Positions 25,647-37,607 of a stretch of 64,000 nucleotides of DNA are shown here, piece after piece. The DNA comes from Lagopus muta (taxonomy: Eukaryota; Chordata; Aves; Galliformes; Phasianidae), in the NCBI RefSeq assembly GCF_023343835.1, contig NC_064437.1:11931001-11995000 (forward strand), read 5' to 3'. The notes under the pieces were generated by a model. That model was not told the DNA's origin, did no database searches, and saw only the letters and a program-made list of their open reading frames with translations. A program made the translations under genes and the position numbers. Within the stretch, counting starts at the first letter, position 1, and every line of letters starts with the position of its first letter.

Positions 25647-25850
25647 CCCTTACCAACCTGTTGTTTCTTGGGTATGTTATGTAGTCTTCCGTGAAGATAG
25701 GAACGCAATAATTACAAGAATGAGCACAGTCGTTCTGTCCTGTGCTAGGTGCTCTCTCTACTCTGCATATTTGTCTTATCTTGTACCTGGCTCAATTCTA
25801 CACCAATCAGAGCACCCCAAATCTTAACTTTTTACTCTGTTCAGCAACTT

Positions 25851-28167
25851 TTCTTAGTGGAAGAAAAACAGCTATTTCACAAGAGGGTTATAAGTTCAGT
25901 AAAGGCTTATACTACATTCAGAAAATACTGGAAGCTGGACGCTTCTACTGCAAAAACACAATCTACTTCTCACAATATTGATCCACTATAATGGCCACAT
26001 TCCATGATCAGGCAATGATTTAAGTACATAAGTATGTGTTCTGTCCCACTGAAGAAATTTTATATTGTGTTTCTAAGAGAAAAATGAAGGAGAATAAAGA
26101 AAGCAAAATCTATTTCAAAAGCAAGTAACTATGGTAGTTTGCAGAAGAAAGTAAAGGCAAAATGTGACCATCTGAAAAGTAAATAGGTAAATGACCACCT
26201 AGAGCATCCTCAGATTTCCAAATATTTGTGTTTCGAGATACGCTCAGAATTCTACCTCAGACTTGCAACAAAATTCACTGTTTCTTATCTTCTCTATTGT
26301 GAAAAACAAGATTTTCCAAATTCCATAGCTACAGTCTTGCCAGATTTAATTTTATACAACTTGAAGTGATGTGGTGTTCAGCAGCTGTCCCGAATGAATG
26401 TAACTGTACATGTATATTAATGCTACTTAGTACTTTTTGCAACTAGCCCTTGGTAACGTGTCAATAGTAATTAACGTCTTTGGAACTAAAGGAGAGTAAC
26501 AAAAATATGATGTATAAGTACTGGTTTATAATAGTAGAGGTACTGAGATTGTGGAAAAACATTTATCTACAGAAAAGTAAAAAATCAATTAAGCTATTTT
26601 AGAAGTAAAGATTTTTTTCCAAGGTTATGAAGATACATGTTAGGAATCTAAGTATTGTTAATAATGCACTTTAATAATATATAGTACCACATTCATGGCT
26701 CTCGCTAGTGAAAGCTAACTAACGTGCAAAACATTGGATGAATATAGATACTCAGTTCTGAAAGAAAAAAAAAAGATTTTATTCATTTTGAAGAGCTATG
26801 TCATTGATGAAAAGTAAGTTGCAAACAATCTTCAATTACATGTTGTATTTAGAGTACATTTTACAAAGATTTCAGGAAAGGTGTCACCTTGAGCACATAA
26901 TTTGCGAAGATAATAAATGCATCCAACATGTTGATGGCTATACCTTCCATAGGTGCTTTGCATTGCACAGCTCCTCTCTACATATTGCCTAACACTTTTG
27001 GCCTCAGGCTCTTCCTACTTTACCAAGCTCCTCTGTCCCCTTCTTGAGTCATACACTGACACAACCAATGAATTCCTATTCTCTTATTCTCTTTGCATGA
27101 CTTTTTTTTTTTATAACACAGAAACCTCAGTTCTCTTGTTCTGCGTTGATTATACCTGATACCTACATTATCACAAAACACTATGTGCAATTTATCTTCA
27201 GGCATATTTTCAAAGTACTATGGTGAAAATATATTTCTTATGCCCCTACAAAAACCCGGTGCCTTTTCACATGGAAGTATGAGAAGTACACTGGATATGT
27301 TCTCAGGGGAAAATAATTGTTTGTTTGTTTGTTTCCATTCCAAGACTCTTAATTTGGTAAAGTCAAGGAGAGCCTGCGAAACTGTGTGGACTTTCCCACA
27401 TAAATAAAGAGATTCATAACTACTGATACGACCTTATAAATAAATGTCTTCAGGTTCATTATAATTACTTACTTTCTTTTCCTTTCTCCCTGAAACATTT
27501 GTCCATAGAAACATAGTTTGATTGTCATAAACAATAGATTTGCCTATTAATGAACAGTGCTTGTGCAGGCTTTGTTCCCCTTTGCCATGTGAGAATGAAT
27601 ATACATTATTTATAAGGATAATATGAAAATACCACATTTTTGGATAGCACAAATAGTCAGAAAAGTATGAAATCTGTCAGTATTGTTTGACATATTTTAA
27701 TATGAAAATTAAAGCATTACACTGTTTTTGACATTTTACGACCTCCACCTTCATTATTAAAAAAGGAATTTAAATTTATTTATTATCTACATCATTTATA
27801 ATTTGTCTTAGAGTACACAAAATAACTTTAAGTTATACTGTGATTAATGTTATCTATTTGGGGAAAGGTCATTTATTAGTTCCAGCTCATGTATTTTTTT
27901 GTGTGAACTGTGTTGAGAATAGAGCTACATAAACTGATATAACTGATTTACTTTCTTTCTTTTTTTTTTTCCTGGTTGTTTTTTTTTTATTAGTCTGTCA
28001 TGCTTTTTTTCTGGTTATGTCACAGAATGGATTATATTCAGGTCACTGAAAAAAAAAATGAGATTCCCTAAAACAAAAATAAAGCAGATCTAGCAGAAGA
28101 ATTGCACAAACAAAATTACCTGCCAGTAGAGGAGAGGTATCAACTTCCTCAAGTTCCCAAGATGGGT
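25851..28167. other. AT-rich single-copy DNA, no gene seen
   Basis: It contains a short (GTTT)n at 27318-27335 and A/T runs near 26767, 27106 and 27960. No known family or exon is recognised. Confidence 0.5.
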
Positions 28168-28239
28168 TACTGCAAGTATACTGCAAGTACTGCAAGTATA
28201 CTGCAAGTACTGCAAGTATACTGCAAGTACTGCAAGTAA
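28168..28239. repeat. 20-bp minisatellite, about 3.5 copies
   Basis: The unit TACTGCAAGTATACTGCAAG repeats at 28168, 28188 and 28208 without a mismatch, then a half unit runs to about 28238. Each unit is itself two near-copies of a CTGCAAGTA core, which also recurs singly at 28247. The perfect identity implies recent expansion. The minus strand reads through it as Leu-Gln-Tyr/Thr-Cys-Ser repeats, a composition effect. Confidence 0.95.
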
Positions 28240-29994
28240 ATGGGCACTGCAAGTTCTTGAGTTGAGTGCTTGGAAGTTCCAAATGCTACTGTTGCCATGG
28301 ATGAAAGATCCAGGTACGGTCTTCCTACAGAGTAAATGAATGTGCACATGCAAATTCATTTCAAAGATAATGTAATGACAATCTTCCAAGAAACTCTGAT
28401 TAAGCCACCTAGGATATGTCACCACTTTTGCCCATAAAAATCAAAGCAAAATTCTTTCCAACACCATGAAAATACTGGAAAGAATGAAGTTATACTGAAG
28501 AAGTTAAATGCTGATCTGACCAGTTAAATGCTGACCATCTGATGAAGGTCAGAACTCCAAATATTCTTGAGATGATTTCAAACAATTGAAGCAAAATGGA
28601 AAAAAAAAAAAAGTAGTGTCAAAAATAATCAAATAGTTGTCTTCTGCCTTAAAACTTTCAATTGTCAATAAATAATTTTTTTTTGTTGTTTCCATATCTT
28701 ATTTAGTTGAATCAGTGGGGAAGGTGGAAAATAGATGCAGTATAAGCTTGCATATATAACAACAATAACTTTGTGTTTCCATTTTCTGGACATGAAAGTG
28801 CAAAGAATTTGCTATATGAGATCAATGTGTAACATAAACACAGCAAAGATCAGCTTGAGTTGCACACTGATTTGCCGTACACCTTCACTTTTGACATTCT
28901 TTTTTCATGATCTGTACAGTTTTAAAAATTCTGCACTTAGGTTCTGTTTAAGGTTTGCTCACAAGCTACCTTTTTAAAGCACTTTATGTTTTCATCATTT
29001 CATAATATTTAATGTATTACCTTGCTTGATTGCTTCTGCTTCAATTTATTTGTGTATATTATAGTTTAACATCACAGCTGGATACATTTAAGAGCTTTGA
29101 TATTGAAAATACTTTTGTATGCTTACTTCTTATGGCAATCTTGAATTGGTTTCACATTGAAACACGCATTACTTTCTTATTAACAAAAGAAAAAATAATT
29201 AGCTTTGATACACAATGGATGAAAAAAAAATTTTTGGACTAGGACATTAATTTGGAATCAAAACTTCGGGAAAAACTTACCCTCAGAAGAGTAGACTTGT
29301 TTTCTGCAAATGACTTTTCAGCGCAATAAGCATGCAGCACTTAGAACTTGTCACCAGCTGATGTTACTATGTCTTTTATGTCTTCTAACAGTAAAATTAT
29401 CCTTAAGAGCATCAAGTATTAAGTAGGCCCTATGTGGCTGTGCAGCTGCTCCAAATGTTTTGTTTGCAGTGTTGGATGGTGGACGGAAAATTGTAGTAAG
29501 GAAGGTTAAAGAATGCAAAGGGCAACATTTCAGGCTGAGATAGCATGTTGTTTTTCCATTGCAGTCATGCAAGGCAGACGTCACATTACAATGAGGGAAG
29601 GTAATCCTTTTCTTTATACTCTGTATCAAAGATTCCTGTGGTTATTTTTACACTATCAACAACGTACGGTAAATCAAGGGTGGATACAGATATTTTTTAA
29701 AGAAACTCCCATACATAGTATTTTTCAGGATGTTTCCTTTGAACTAGCCTCCAGTACGTTAGCTGAACTCTCAGAGCACATTTTTCCCATCTGGTTCCAT
29801 GGAGCAATTCACATGCTCCAAGACCAGTTTACTATGTAAGCAGATAGCACATAGAGAAGGATAAAATTATGTTTTCCAAGATTACTTAAGAAAATAATAA
29901 TGTCAACAGAGCCCAACAGATCTGCAGGGACTAGCTTGAGATGGCAGTCCAAATTTCCCAGTTCCTCATTGGTTTTTTATTGTTTTTCTTTTTC

Positions 29995-30020
29995 TTTTTT
30001 TTTTTTTTTTTTTTTTTTTT
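29995..30020. repeat. Poly(T) run of 26 with T-rich left flank
   Basis: Homopolymer preceded by TTTTTC units from about 29975. No attached retroposon body is recognised. Confidence 0.9.
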
Positions 30021-31870
30021 GTCTTTGTGGAAGTAGCTTTCTCTCTAGACCATGATTAGTGTATTAAGTACTTTCTCTAGTTTGCAGCTTCAGATGATGC
30101 ACTTATGCACTAGACATCTTTTCAACAGTAAAGTCCCCTAGGAAGCAATACACTTAAGAAAACATAGACCTAAGATTTTTCATGGGCTGATATTGAAAAC
30201 AACTACAAATGTGAAATATCATCAAAAGTCAGTCTAAATGACTTAGCAGAGACATATATATCTAAGAAGTCCACAACTTCCATCTCTCACAGAATCTAGG
30301 TCACTTCTCTTTAAGTTATCAGAACTGTTCTCTTCTTGACTGAACAAAACATAGACCTCAAGAGAGAATATCTCAAAATCTTTGCTAGATTGTCCTGTGA
30401 CATCCAATAGTGAATATTTTCAATTATTTGAAACAGATTATTATTAGATAATATCTATCTAAGCTATAACTTCACTGAATTTAGTTACTTTACCTGAGAT
30501 AATACCAAGATCACCATCACTTCACTCAGTTTTCAAGTACTTGACTGTGGAAAAGCTGTATGTAATTGTTAAGAATAATTCAGTAAAAAATAAATCATTA
30601 TAATACATATAAATGTAATCTTTAAAATGTGAACAGATGGTATTAATTTTAATTGATGGTTTGGGTTTCTTTTTTACAATATAAAGTTGATATTGGTCTG
30701 AAGGAAGCAATGGCATTTGAAAATTGACTGTTATTCTCCTTAAAAGTCTGAAATGACATTCCTCTCCCTAGGCTTATGCAGTGACAAACATGCTTCTTTT
30801 ATTCCTGAAGTACAATGAATTAAAACTGATTCAGAAAATAAATAATATTTGAATGATATTGTCAATAGCTTAGCTTTGCTTTTATATCCATGATAAATGA
30901 TAAGGTTTCAGACTGTGAGAAAAAATTTTCACCACTTAGTAAGAAAGCTCACCTCTATTGCTTCAGTATATATGTATCTACAAAATATATATGCTTAAAC
31001 AATGCCAAGTACAATAGCTAATTGTCATTAAGTGATTCAGTGAAGAATAGTGTTTAAACTTCCTGATAAAGTTAAAATATCAATAGAAAGGAAAAATATA
31101 TATGTTCATTTTTTTTTTTGTACATAGTTTAAAATTACATCAGAGTAAAAATTCATGAGTTTCATCTGTTTCTATATACCCTTGCAAATTTCCCTACAGG
31201 AATAAGAAGTTCCCCAAAGATCAGAAGTATTTATTCCTTCTTATCCAAAAGTCTTGTGACACCTGCTGTAAACATTACCTACACAGCCTCTCAGAACACA
31301 AGTTTTTGACATTACTGGTCACCATAATAGCTGGCATAAATATGATCCAATAATTTTGGAATTAATTGTTGAAAATGTCATCATTAAGCTATTCTGAGGC
31401 ATGTTGGTTTCAGATTTAATATTTACCATTAGTTAAATGACTTTTTAAAATCATATGCAAAATTTGTGATGGTTTGCACCTCTGTGTATAAATTTGCATC
31501 AGAGTTATTGATTTCTCTTTACTAGGACTGAAGTTCTACTTCAGTTGTGAGAAAAACAATGATTTAAAAGAATACAGCTCTCCTTTCTAAAATGTCTAAG
31601 TGAAAGTGAAGTTTGCCATTGAAAATAAATCCCATACAGACGAGTAATTTTCAAATTTATCAGGATTACTAGCTCTCTTTCCATTAGTGTGAGGATGAAA
31701 CAAAATAGTTACCAAGAATAAAAGCTCAGCTGAACTGCAGCAGCCCCATTTCTAAGAAATAGAAAATTATTCTCTTGAATTTGAATGTCAGAAGACCAGT
31801 CAAAGAAATGTAAGATTTTTCTATCATACAAATCTTGCCAGCACAAATTAATTCACGTACCTAATATACC

Positions 31871-31898
31871 TTTTTTTTTTTTTTTTTTTTTTTTTTTT
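31871..31898. repeat. Poly(T) run of 28
   Basis: Uninterrupted T homopolymer between AATATACC and CATATATAGG. No target duplication is visible around it. Confidence 0.9.
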
Positions 31899-34800
31899 CA
31901 TATATAGGACATTGGACATGAAAAGCAAAAGTTTTCCAAATGTTTTTCAAAAACAATATAATCAATCATTTCCAAATGCAGAAACACTTTGGGACTTTGT
32001 CCCTGCCAAAGATATTTTTCACAAAGACCTATTCAGTGATTTAGGGAAATAGCAGTTCCATTAGCTCTTCTGCTATTATCTTTCCAGACTTCTCTCTACC
32101 ACCCTCCACAAATTACATTTGTGAATTTAAAAACAAGAATAATTCCTGCTCATTTCTTTTGCTGTCTGGGATACTATTATTATTTCCACATATTATGCTG
32201 ATTATTTGAGTTACAGTAGTCAAAACAAAGATGAGGTATTTCCCTTCAAAGATTGCATCTCATTCAAAACAAATTTAACCCTTGTGTTTTGAAGTAGTTG
32301 TGAAGACTTAACTGTTGGAATTTTGTGCCTGACGATATTTCAGTTACATTCCAGTACAACTGTATAACCTGGAAATTCCAGTGCAACTGAATAATCTCTT
32401 ATCTGCTGAAAACAGCTTAATTTTAATATGCTGCAGTTGACTTAAAGGTTAAGCGACCTCTTAAAAGAATGTGAACTTGTGAATAAGGGAGTTCTTATAC
32501 TCTCAGGTGGCATTTTATTCACCACAAGAAGTAACTGCTAATGAGCTCCCTAGCTAGCAAAAGCTAGATGTAAAATATGTAAAACTTGAAATGTCTGGTG
32601 TTTCTGAAAAAAAAAATAGACTCAGTGAGCTTGGCTTATTAGATAAATTACAATAGATCAAAGAAGGAAAGGGTAAAACCAGGTGTCAAAAGCTGAGACT
32701 GACCAGCCAATTTATTTTCCAGTGTTATTGTATGGTATACCCTTATTAAAGTATTTAGTTAATGCAATTTGAAAATAAAAGATTACTTCATCTAAAAAGT
32801 GTGTTGTATTAACACAAATTAAAAAAAAAAAAGATACGATGTCTCAGTATACCAAAGTACAGGCTCATTATGTAGGAACCAATTTATTTCTTTTTTTATT
32901 GCTCAAATCAACCTTAAGCAAAGTGAAGAGTTCTGATTTGGAGTATCTAGGCTAAAAAATACATTTCCTTTAAGAGTTCATCCTTGAGATAAGAGGAAAG
33001 GGGATTATAATAAGAACGATGGAATGATCATACTAGAAAGCTAAATCACTGACAAGTGCAAGAGATAACCTCAAAGGACAAAATGCTTCTAAGACCAGTA
33101 AGGTTTCACACCCCTGCACATAGCCAGCAGTGCTATTCTGAACACTAAGGTGATCACTATTTTGAGTCTCTAATTTTGGAAAGTACTATAGAAGTATGTA
33201 ATTGTCTATTCCACAGAGTAACCAGGCATGTGCAGAGCTACTGGCTTCAGTGATTCTTAAGCTGTTGGCTGTCACATACCCAAAGTAAGTCTGTGCTTAA
33301 AGGCAGTTGAATGTTATAAAGCCAAAAAATGTAATATATTTTATACTATATATAAATGACATATATATCTGTACAGGTTTATATTTCTGTGTAAAGTCCT
33401 CTCTATTAAGTTAATTTCAATATTAACATTTACAGTTTGTTGAAACTATATGACATGAAAATAAATGAGTATTCAAAGTATAAAGTATCAAATATAGCTA
33501 GAACAGAAGTCTGATCTTGAAAGACTTCAGGCAAAAGAAAGTATAGAAACAGGGTTTTCAACAGCTGAAACTGCAATAAATAAAGATCATTACCTCTACC
33601 TTAAAATAAGTTTTGTTAAAGGAGAGTTTCAAATATGTGTAACAAAGTGCTTCCTCCACCTGGAATGCCAGTTTAACTTTAGCTGAGCTTTAGGATTCTT
33701 AAAAAATCCCCACTTGGGCTTGAGCAGCTTCAGAGGGAAACTTGCGGGCAACAACTCTGCTCTCTATCAAACAGACTAAATTTCACCTATGTTCCTGCTT
33801 TGTTTCAAGGAAGAAAGCTTCAGTGGTGTGCAGGGATTAGAAAACTGCAGTCTGGGATTTCGTTTCCCATTTTTTTTCTCAGATGGCCTGTGGATTTGAC
33901 TCTTGCATCTGCCAAGTTGCCGGAAGAAACAAAGCAATATTATATCTTAAGTAGGAACTCTCACAGCAGATACAACAAATTTTAGATGCAACAGTTGATG
34001 TCGATCTATCATTGTTTTCTATGATAGGCTTTTTAATCTGGTTTATTGCTAAATTTACTAATTACTAATTACAAGCTTGTTTTAGTCTCCTGGTATGAGA
34101 GATATGTACATACAGTGATGCAGTGCTACCTGCAGTAGATTGTACAACCTGATACGGAAGTCTCTGAATTGGAAGGTATTAATTGCACAGTTTACTTTAG
34201 ATAAACAGTGAAACAGTAATGAATCTTTCCAAAATGACAAGAGAGAGCCTGCTGCTGAAATAAATATATACTAAACACTCATATTTCTTGTGTCGTCTAT
34301 TGATGACTAAGTCTTATGGCACACAGGAACTTAGTTTCATGTTTTTGTTCTAAATTATACGTAGTTTTGTACTATTGTAGCTGATCAAAATTGGTTAACA
34401 AAGGGCTCCAGCCTGCTTACAGTATCATTTGGTATAACTATGTCGTGATTTCAGAGTGAGATAATTTGGAAATACAAGGTATAACATAGCTTTAGACTGC
34501 TACTAATTATATGGAATAAGCGATAGGCAATTCTCTTTTGCTTAGTTCATCAGCAGTAAGGTTTCCCTGAGCAATAACTGGAGGTCATGAATGGTTAGAA
34601 GAACTTTTAAATTTCTGTTGCTGGTAGTGGTGCTGCAGCTCTTGATTGTCAACACAGACAGCCTGGTTTTAACTTTCTATTTGTACGGTGCATCTCCTTA
34701 TACTGAATTAATTTCTGCAACATTTTTTCTCTTAAAATCAATATTGTCTTATATAACAGTGCTGTCTTAGTACATGCAATCACCTTTGTCAAAGTAAGCT

Positions 34801-36784
34801 TTTCACTACTGCCTTGTACTATTTTTGTTTTGTAACATGCCTTTGCTCTTTCAAAACTATTAAACTCACACAAATAATGTTGTCTAATAAAGCAGAAGTT
34901 ATACTGTTAATTTTATTGTAATTAAAAACATTCTATAATATCACTTTCAGCTTGTTTTGTGATTTATGCAAATGAATGTATTTGATTCCTATTCTCTAGT
35001 TATTTCTACCATTTTTTTCCCTTCCTTTTTTTTTTTTTTTTTAACTAATTGCTAGCTAATCCTATTGCAAGATGGCATATAACTCAGGGGCCTCCATTAT
35101 TTTATCTATGAATATTCTTCATTTTCCCAAATGTCTACTGATGAGCAATTTGGCTTTCAAGGTGCTTGGTAAACTGATATTATTTGCATATACATTACTC
35201 TCAAAGGTCTTCATCTAGGGAGCACCATTACTTGTACTGCATACTCACTGCTTTAGGAAGCGTTTTGATTTTTAGTCTTTAATTACACAGCTACTATTTA
35301 AAAATGTTTTTACTGTTCAGAAAGAAGGGTAACACATAACTGGAGGGGGGGAGGAGGGTGAAGCACAATGGAAGACAATGTAAAGTTAGCATATTTGTCT
35401 GTAAATCTCTGTTTTTACTCATCAACAGCTGCAGTTTAATTAAACTCAACTGTTTACAGGTGTTCACAAGAGAATATTGTGTAGATATGTACATACCTAC
35501 ACAATGCAGCTGAAAAGATTTACCTTCATAAAAAATCATAGGCTTCTAACACAGAAGCACCTTTCTTTGTATTCTTGTGATTAATGCTCAGATTTCTTTC
35601 TGATAAGTAAGGATGAGATATTATCAGAGAAAAATCCACAAGAAAGCACTATAAAGCAATAAGGCAGGAACACCAGCTGTGCTCATAAATGTAGACACTT
35701 AGTATAGATGAAAACCGTTATCCTTCCTAGGATTGGTATTATAGTGAGGTGAGTTTAGTGCATCAGACAATGTGAAAGGATTTAATATGTATTAAAGAAG
35801 TAAATATATATATACATATATATAAGATTATTAAAGATTAGAACAGCTTTAGATGCTGTGTTGATCAATAGCAGTCTCATCACAGGTAAAAGTTCACTAG
35901 ATAGTACGTTGAGCTGCAAGTTCGAAATGTCAATAAGATGGTGCAAAATTTAAAAGCAGGACATAGCTTATGGGATAGTTGTACTTTTTCAGTTCTTATA
36001 CCTCAACTGAGGTGTTTGTGAAAGCTGACATGAACCAAAACCGCTGAATCATTTAAAGTTCATTTGTTGTGCGCTGTCTAATGATCTAACCCAAGGAGGC
36101 ATTCTATAAATACACATATACCCACAGAGATTTATATCTAGGTCAGAATGTTGCTTCCACATCTATTACTAATTAATTAGGTGCAAATGGCAGAAGTACC
36201 TCAATGACAAGATCTATCATCTCAAAATTCCTGTATTACTGTGGCTAAATTTGCAGCATTTGCAAGTGCTCCATTTGGAGAAAAAAATAAAAATAAAAAA
36301 ATTTAAGGATTAATTTTTACAGATTTTACAACACTACTACACAGTATGTGTTCATTTCTGATCTCTAAACGATGCTTCCAACACTTAACTAGATTAAAGA
36401 GTATAATTAATTCTTATGGTCATCCAGCAGCAACTCTATTAGGCTGCCACAGATTCAACAGATTTTCCCATGAAACAAGTTGTTATCATTTTTAATTTGA
36501 AGAGGTGAAGAATCATAGATTTTCTTCTTTATGATAGCTACTTTATTAACACAACTAGTCATGGTAAAAGTCTAACTCTTGATATGAAGTGACAAATACT
36601 GCTGAAATTTAATCAAGTTATTAGACTGATGAACACAGGATACAGCATCAATCAAAATTTATCTGAAAGATTTTTCGATACCATGACAATTGTGATCTAT
36701 ATTTTCAGCCTGGTAATTAATAAATAGACAAACTCTTTAGAATAGTAACATTTGTATAACAAATTTTTTTATTGCCTAGATATG

Positions 36785-36824
36785 TGTCATGGTTCTATGG
36801 TTGTTTTTTTTTTTTGTTTTGGGG
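36785..36824 (+). repeat. Left inverted terminal repeat (inverted copy of LTR start)
   Basis: TGTCATGGTTCTATG is followed by a G/T-rich run and GGGG. It matches the inverted right terminus (38057-38093) perfectly for 15 bp, then with small length changes in the T-run, up to the shared GGGG. Beyond GGGG the two sides diverge completely, which marks the switch point. Confidence 0.85.
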
Positions 36825-37435
36825 ATCAATAGCTGGATCTCTGGCAATGGCACCTAGTTGGAGAGCTTCATTACCATCCAGAGACAAGCTATTGGCCCCA
36901 CTGTCCCAACAGCGAACCAACCAAGAAACAAGAGTTTCATTTGGGTGCTGTGTAAACTCCTTTCTTGAACCTTGGATTTCAGTCATCTTTAGAGGCCGGC
37001 GAGTAGTAATAGAGACTTCCTCTTCATCACTCTCTTCTGCACGTCTCTTAGTTTTTCCTTTTGCCTTTCGCAATGGTGGTGGTTCTGAGGAGGGCCCCTC
37101 GCCTGGATCTTCCTCCACCTCCTCCTCCTCCTCTTTTTCTCTTTTTTCTTCAAGACGCGAAGACATTTCTTGCCCTCCACAGGAGCAATTGGTATTGTTA
37201 CTGGTGTCTCCTTTAATTGATTAGATTTGACTTGGAGATTTTCCCCTTTGGCTTGAACCTCAGCTCGGAAATTCTTTCTCTCCAGAATGGTATTATATAG
37301 GGCACGGTAAGCACAAACCAAACCCCAAATAAGTTGTACCTCCTTAGATTTATGTAAGCCACATTGTCCCTGACTCAAATACTGGCTTAGTTTCTCGGGA
37401 TCCCACAAGTGTTCAAGAGTAAAATCCCATGACAC
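36820..37435 (-). pseudogene. Broken gag remnant of the endogenous retrovirus
   Basis: Two overlapping minus-strand frames make up one former coding region. The upstream part begins at an ATG at 37435 and reads to about 37160. The downstream part, in another phase, continues from about 37160 to the junction at about 36825. The phase change lies in or next to a Glu/Lys-rich purine stretch (37160-37110), a plausible slippage site. The downstream part holds a strongly acidic segment, a basic/Pro segment, and then the block ETLVSWLVRCWDSGA with a following Leu/Asp/Gly-rich stretch. From memory this block occurs in Gag of galliform endogenous retroviruses. The frame is cut off at the inverted LTR piece. 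It has no capsid core beyond this point, no zinc knuckle, no protease and no polymerase, so it is a non-functional relic. Confidence 0.6.
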
Positions 37436-37585
37436 TGCAGGTCCCCAAGCTTCTAAGACCTTTCATAAACCTCTCCATATTCCCTGCCAGTCACCATTCT
37501 CTCTAGTTTTGGAGGAGACTCCTTATTATGAATGCGTTGGAGTACATTCAGGAAAATTAACGACATGCACACCAACATGAGTATT

Positions 37586-37601
37586 GATGACACGCACACC
37601 A
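37586..37601 (-). other. Possible primer-binding site of the ERV, first of two repeats
   Basis: On the minus strand TGGTGTGCGTGTCATC begins seven bases after the LTR end, near where a TGG-initial tRNA primer site is expected. The spacing is longer than usual, and I could not match it to a specific tRNA. A near-copy (TTGGTGTGCATGTCG) lies at 37575-37561. Confidence 0.35.
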
Positions 37602-37607
37602 AAAATC

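Larger units (their letters stand above)
25434..25850 (-). mobile_element. Probable solo LTR of an endogenous retrovirus
   Basis: On the minus strand this roughly 400-bp block has the order of an LTR. CTGATTGG (CCAAT box on the opposite strand, near 25802-25809) and a second CCAAT near 25578-25585 are present, with CCTTATATGG (25646-25637) usable as a TATA-like or CArG element. About 190 nt further comes AATAAA (25456-25451), and 15 nt later the block ends in CTATCA. It is richer in CpG and GC than its flanks. No gag, pol or env lies next to it, so it would be a solo LTR. A clean target-site duplication was not found: CTTAG occurs at both edges (25434-25438 and about 25854), but the right edge then lacks the expected terminal CA. 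Exact ends and family are therefore unknown. Confidence 0.55.
28240..36784. other. AT-rich single-copy DNA, no gene seen
   Basis: A long gene-free stretch, broken only by poly(T) runs at 29995-30020, 31871-31898 and 35026-35042. Two octamer motifs (ATGCAAAT at 34966-34973 and ATTTGCAT at 35182-35189) sit in non-repetitive AT-rich sequence that could be a conserved non-coding block. No transposon family is recognised. Confidence 0.5.

Noticed and set aside
25434-25860. CTTAG at both edges of the probable LTR as a target duplication
   Set aside because: Using it would leave the right edge without the terminal CA/TG expected of an LTR, so it is not accepted as the true duplication.
28090-28425. 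Minus-strand frames with Leu-Gln-Tyr / Thr-Cys-Ser repeats
   Set aside because: They are read-through of the 20-bp minisatellite in several phases; a 20-bp unit shifts frame each copy.
36772-37224. 150-codon plus-strand Ser-rich frame
   Set aside because: It is the antisense shadow of the Glu/Lys-rich gag remnant and starts in the element's terminal repeat.
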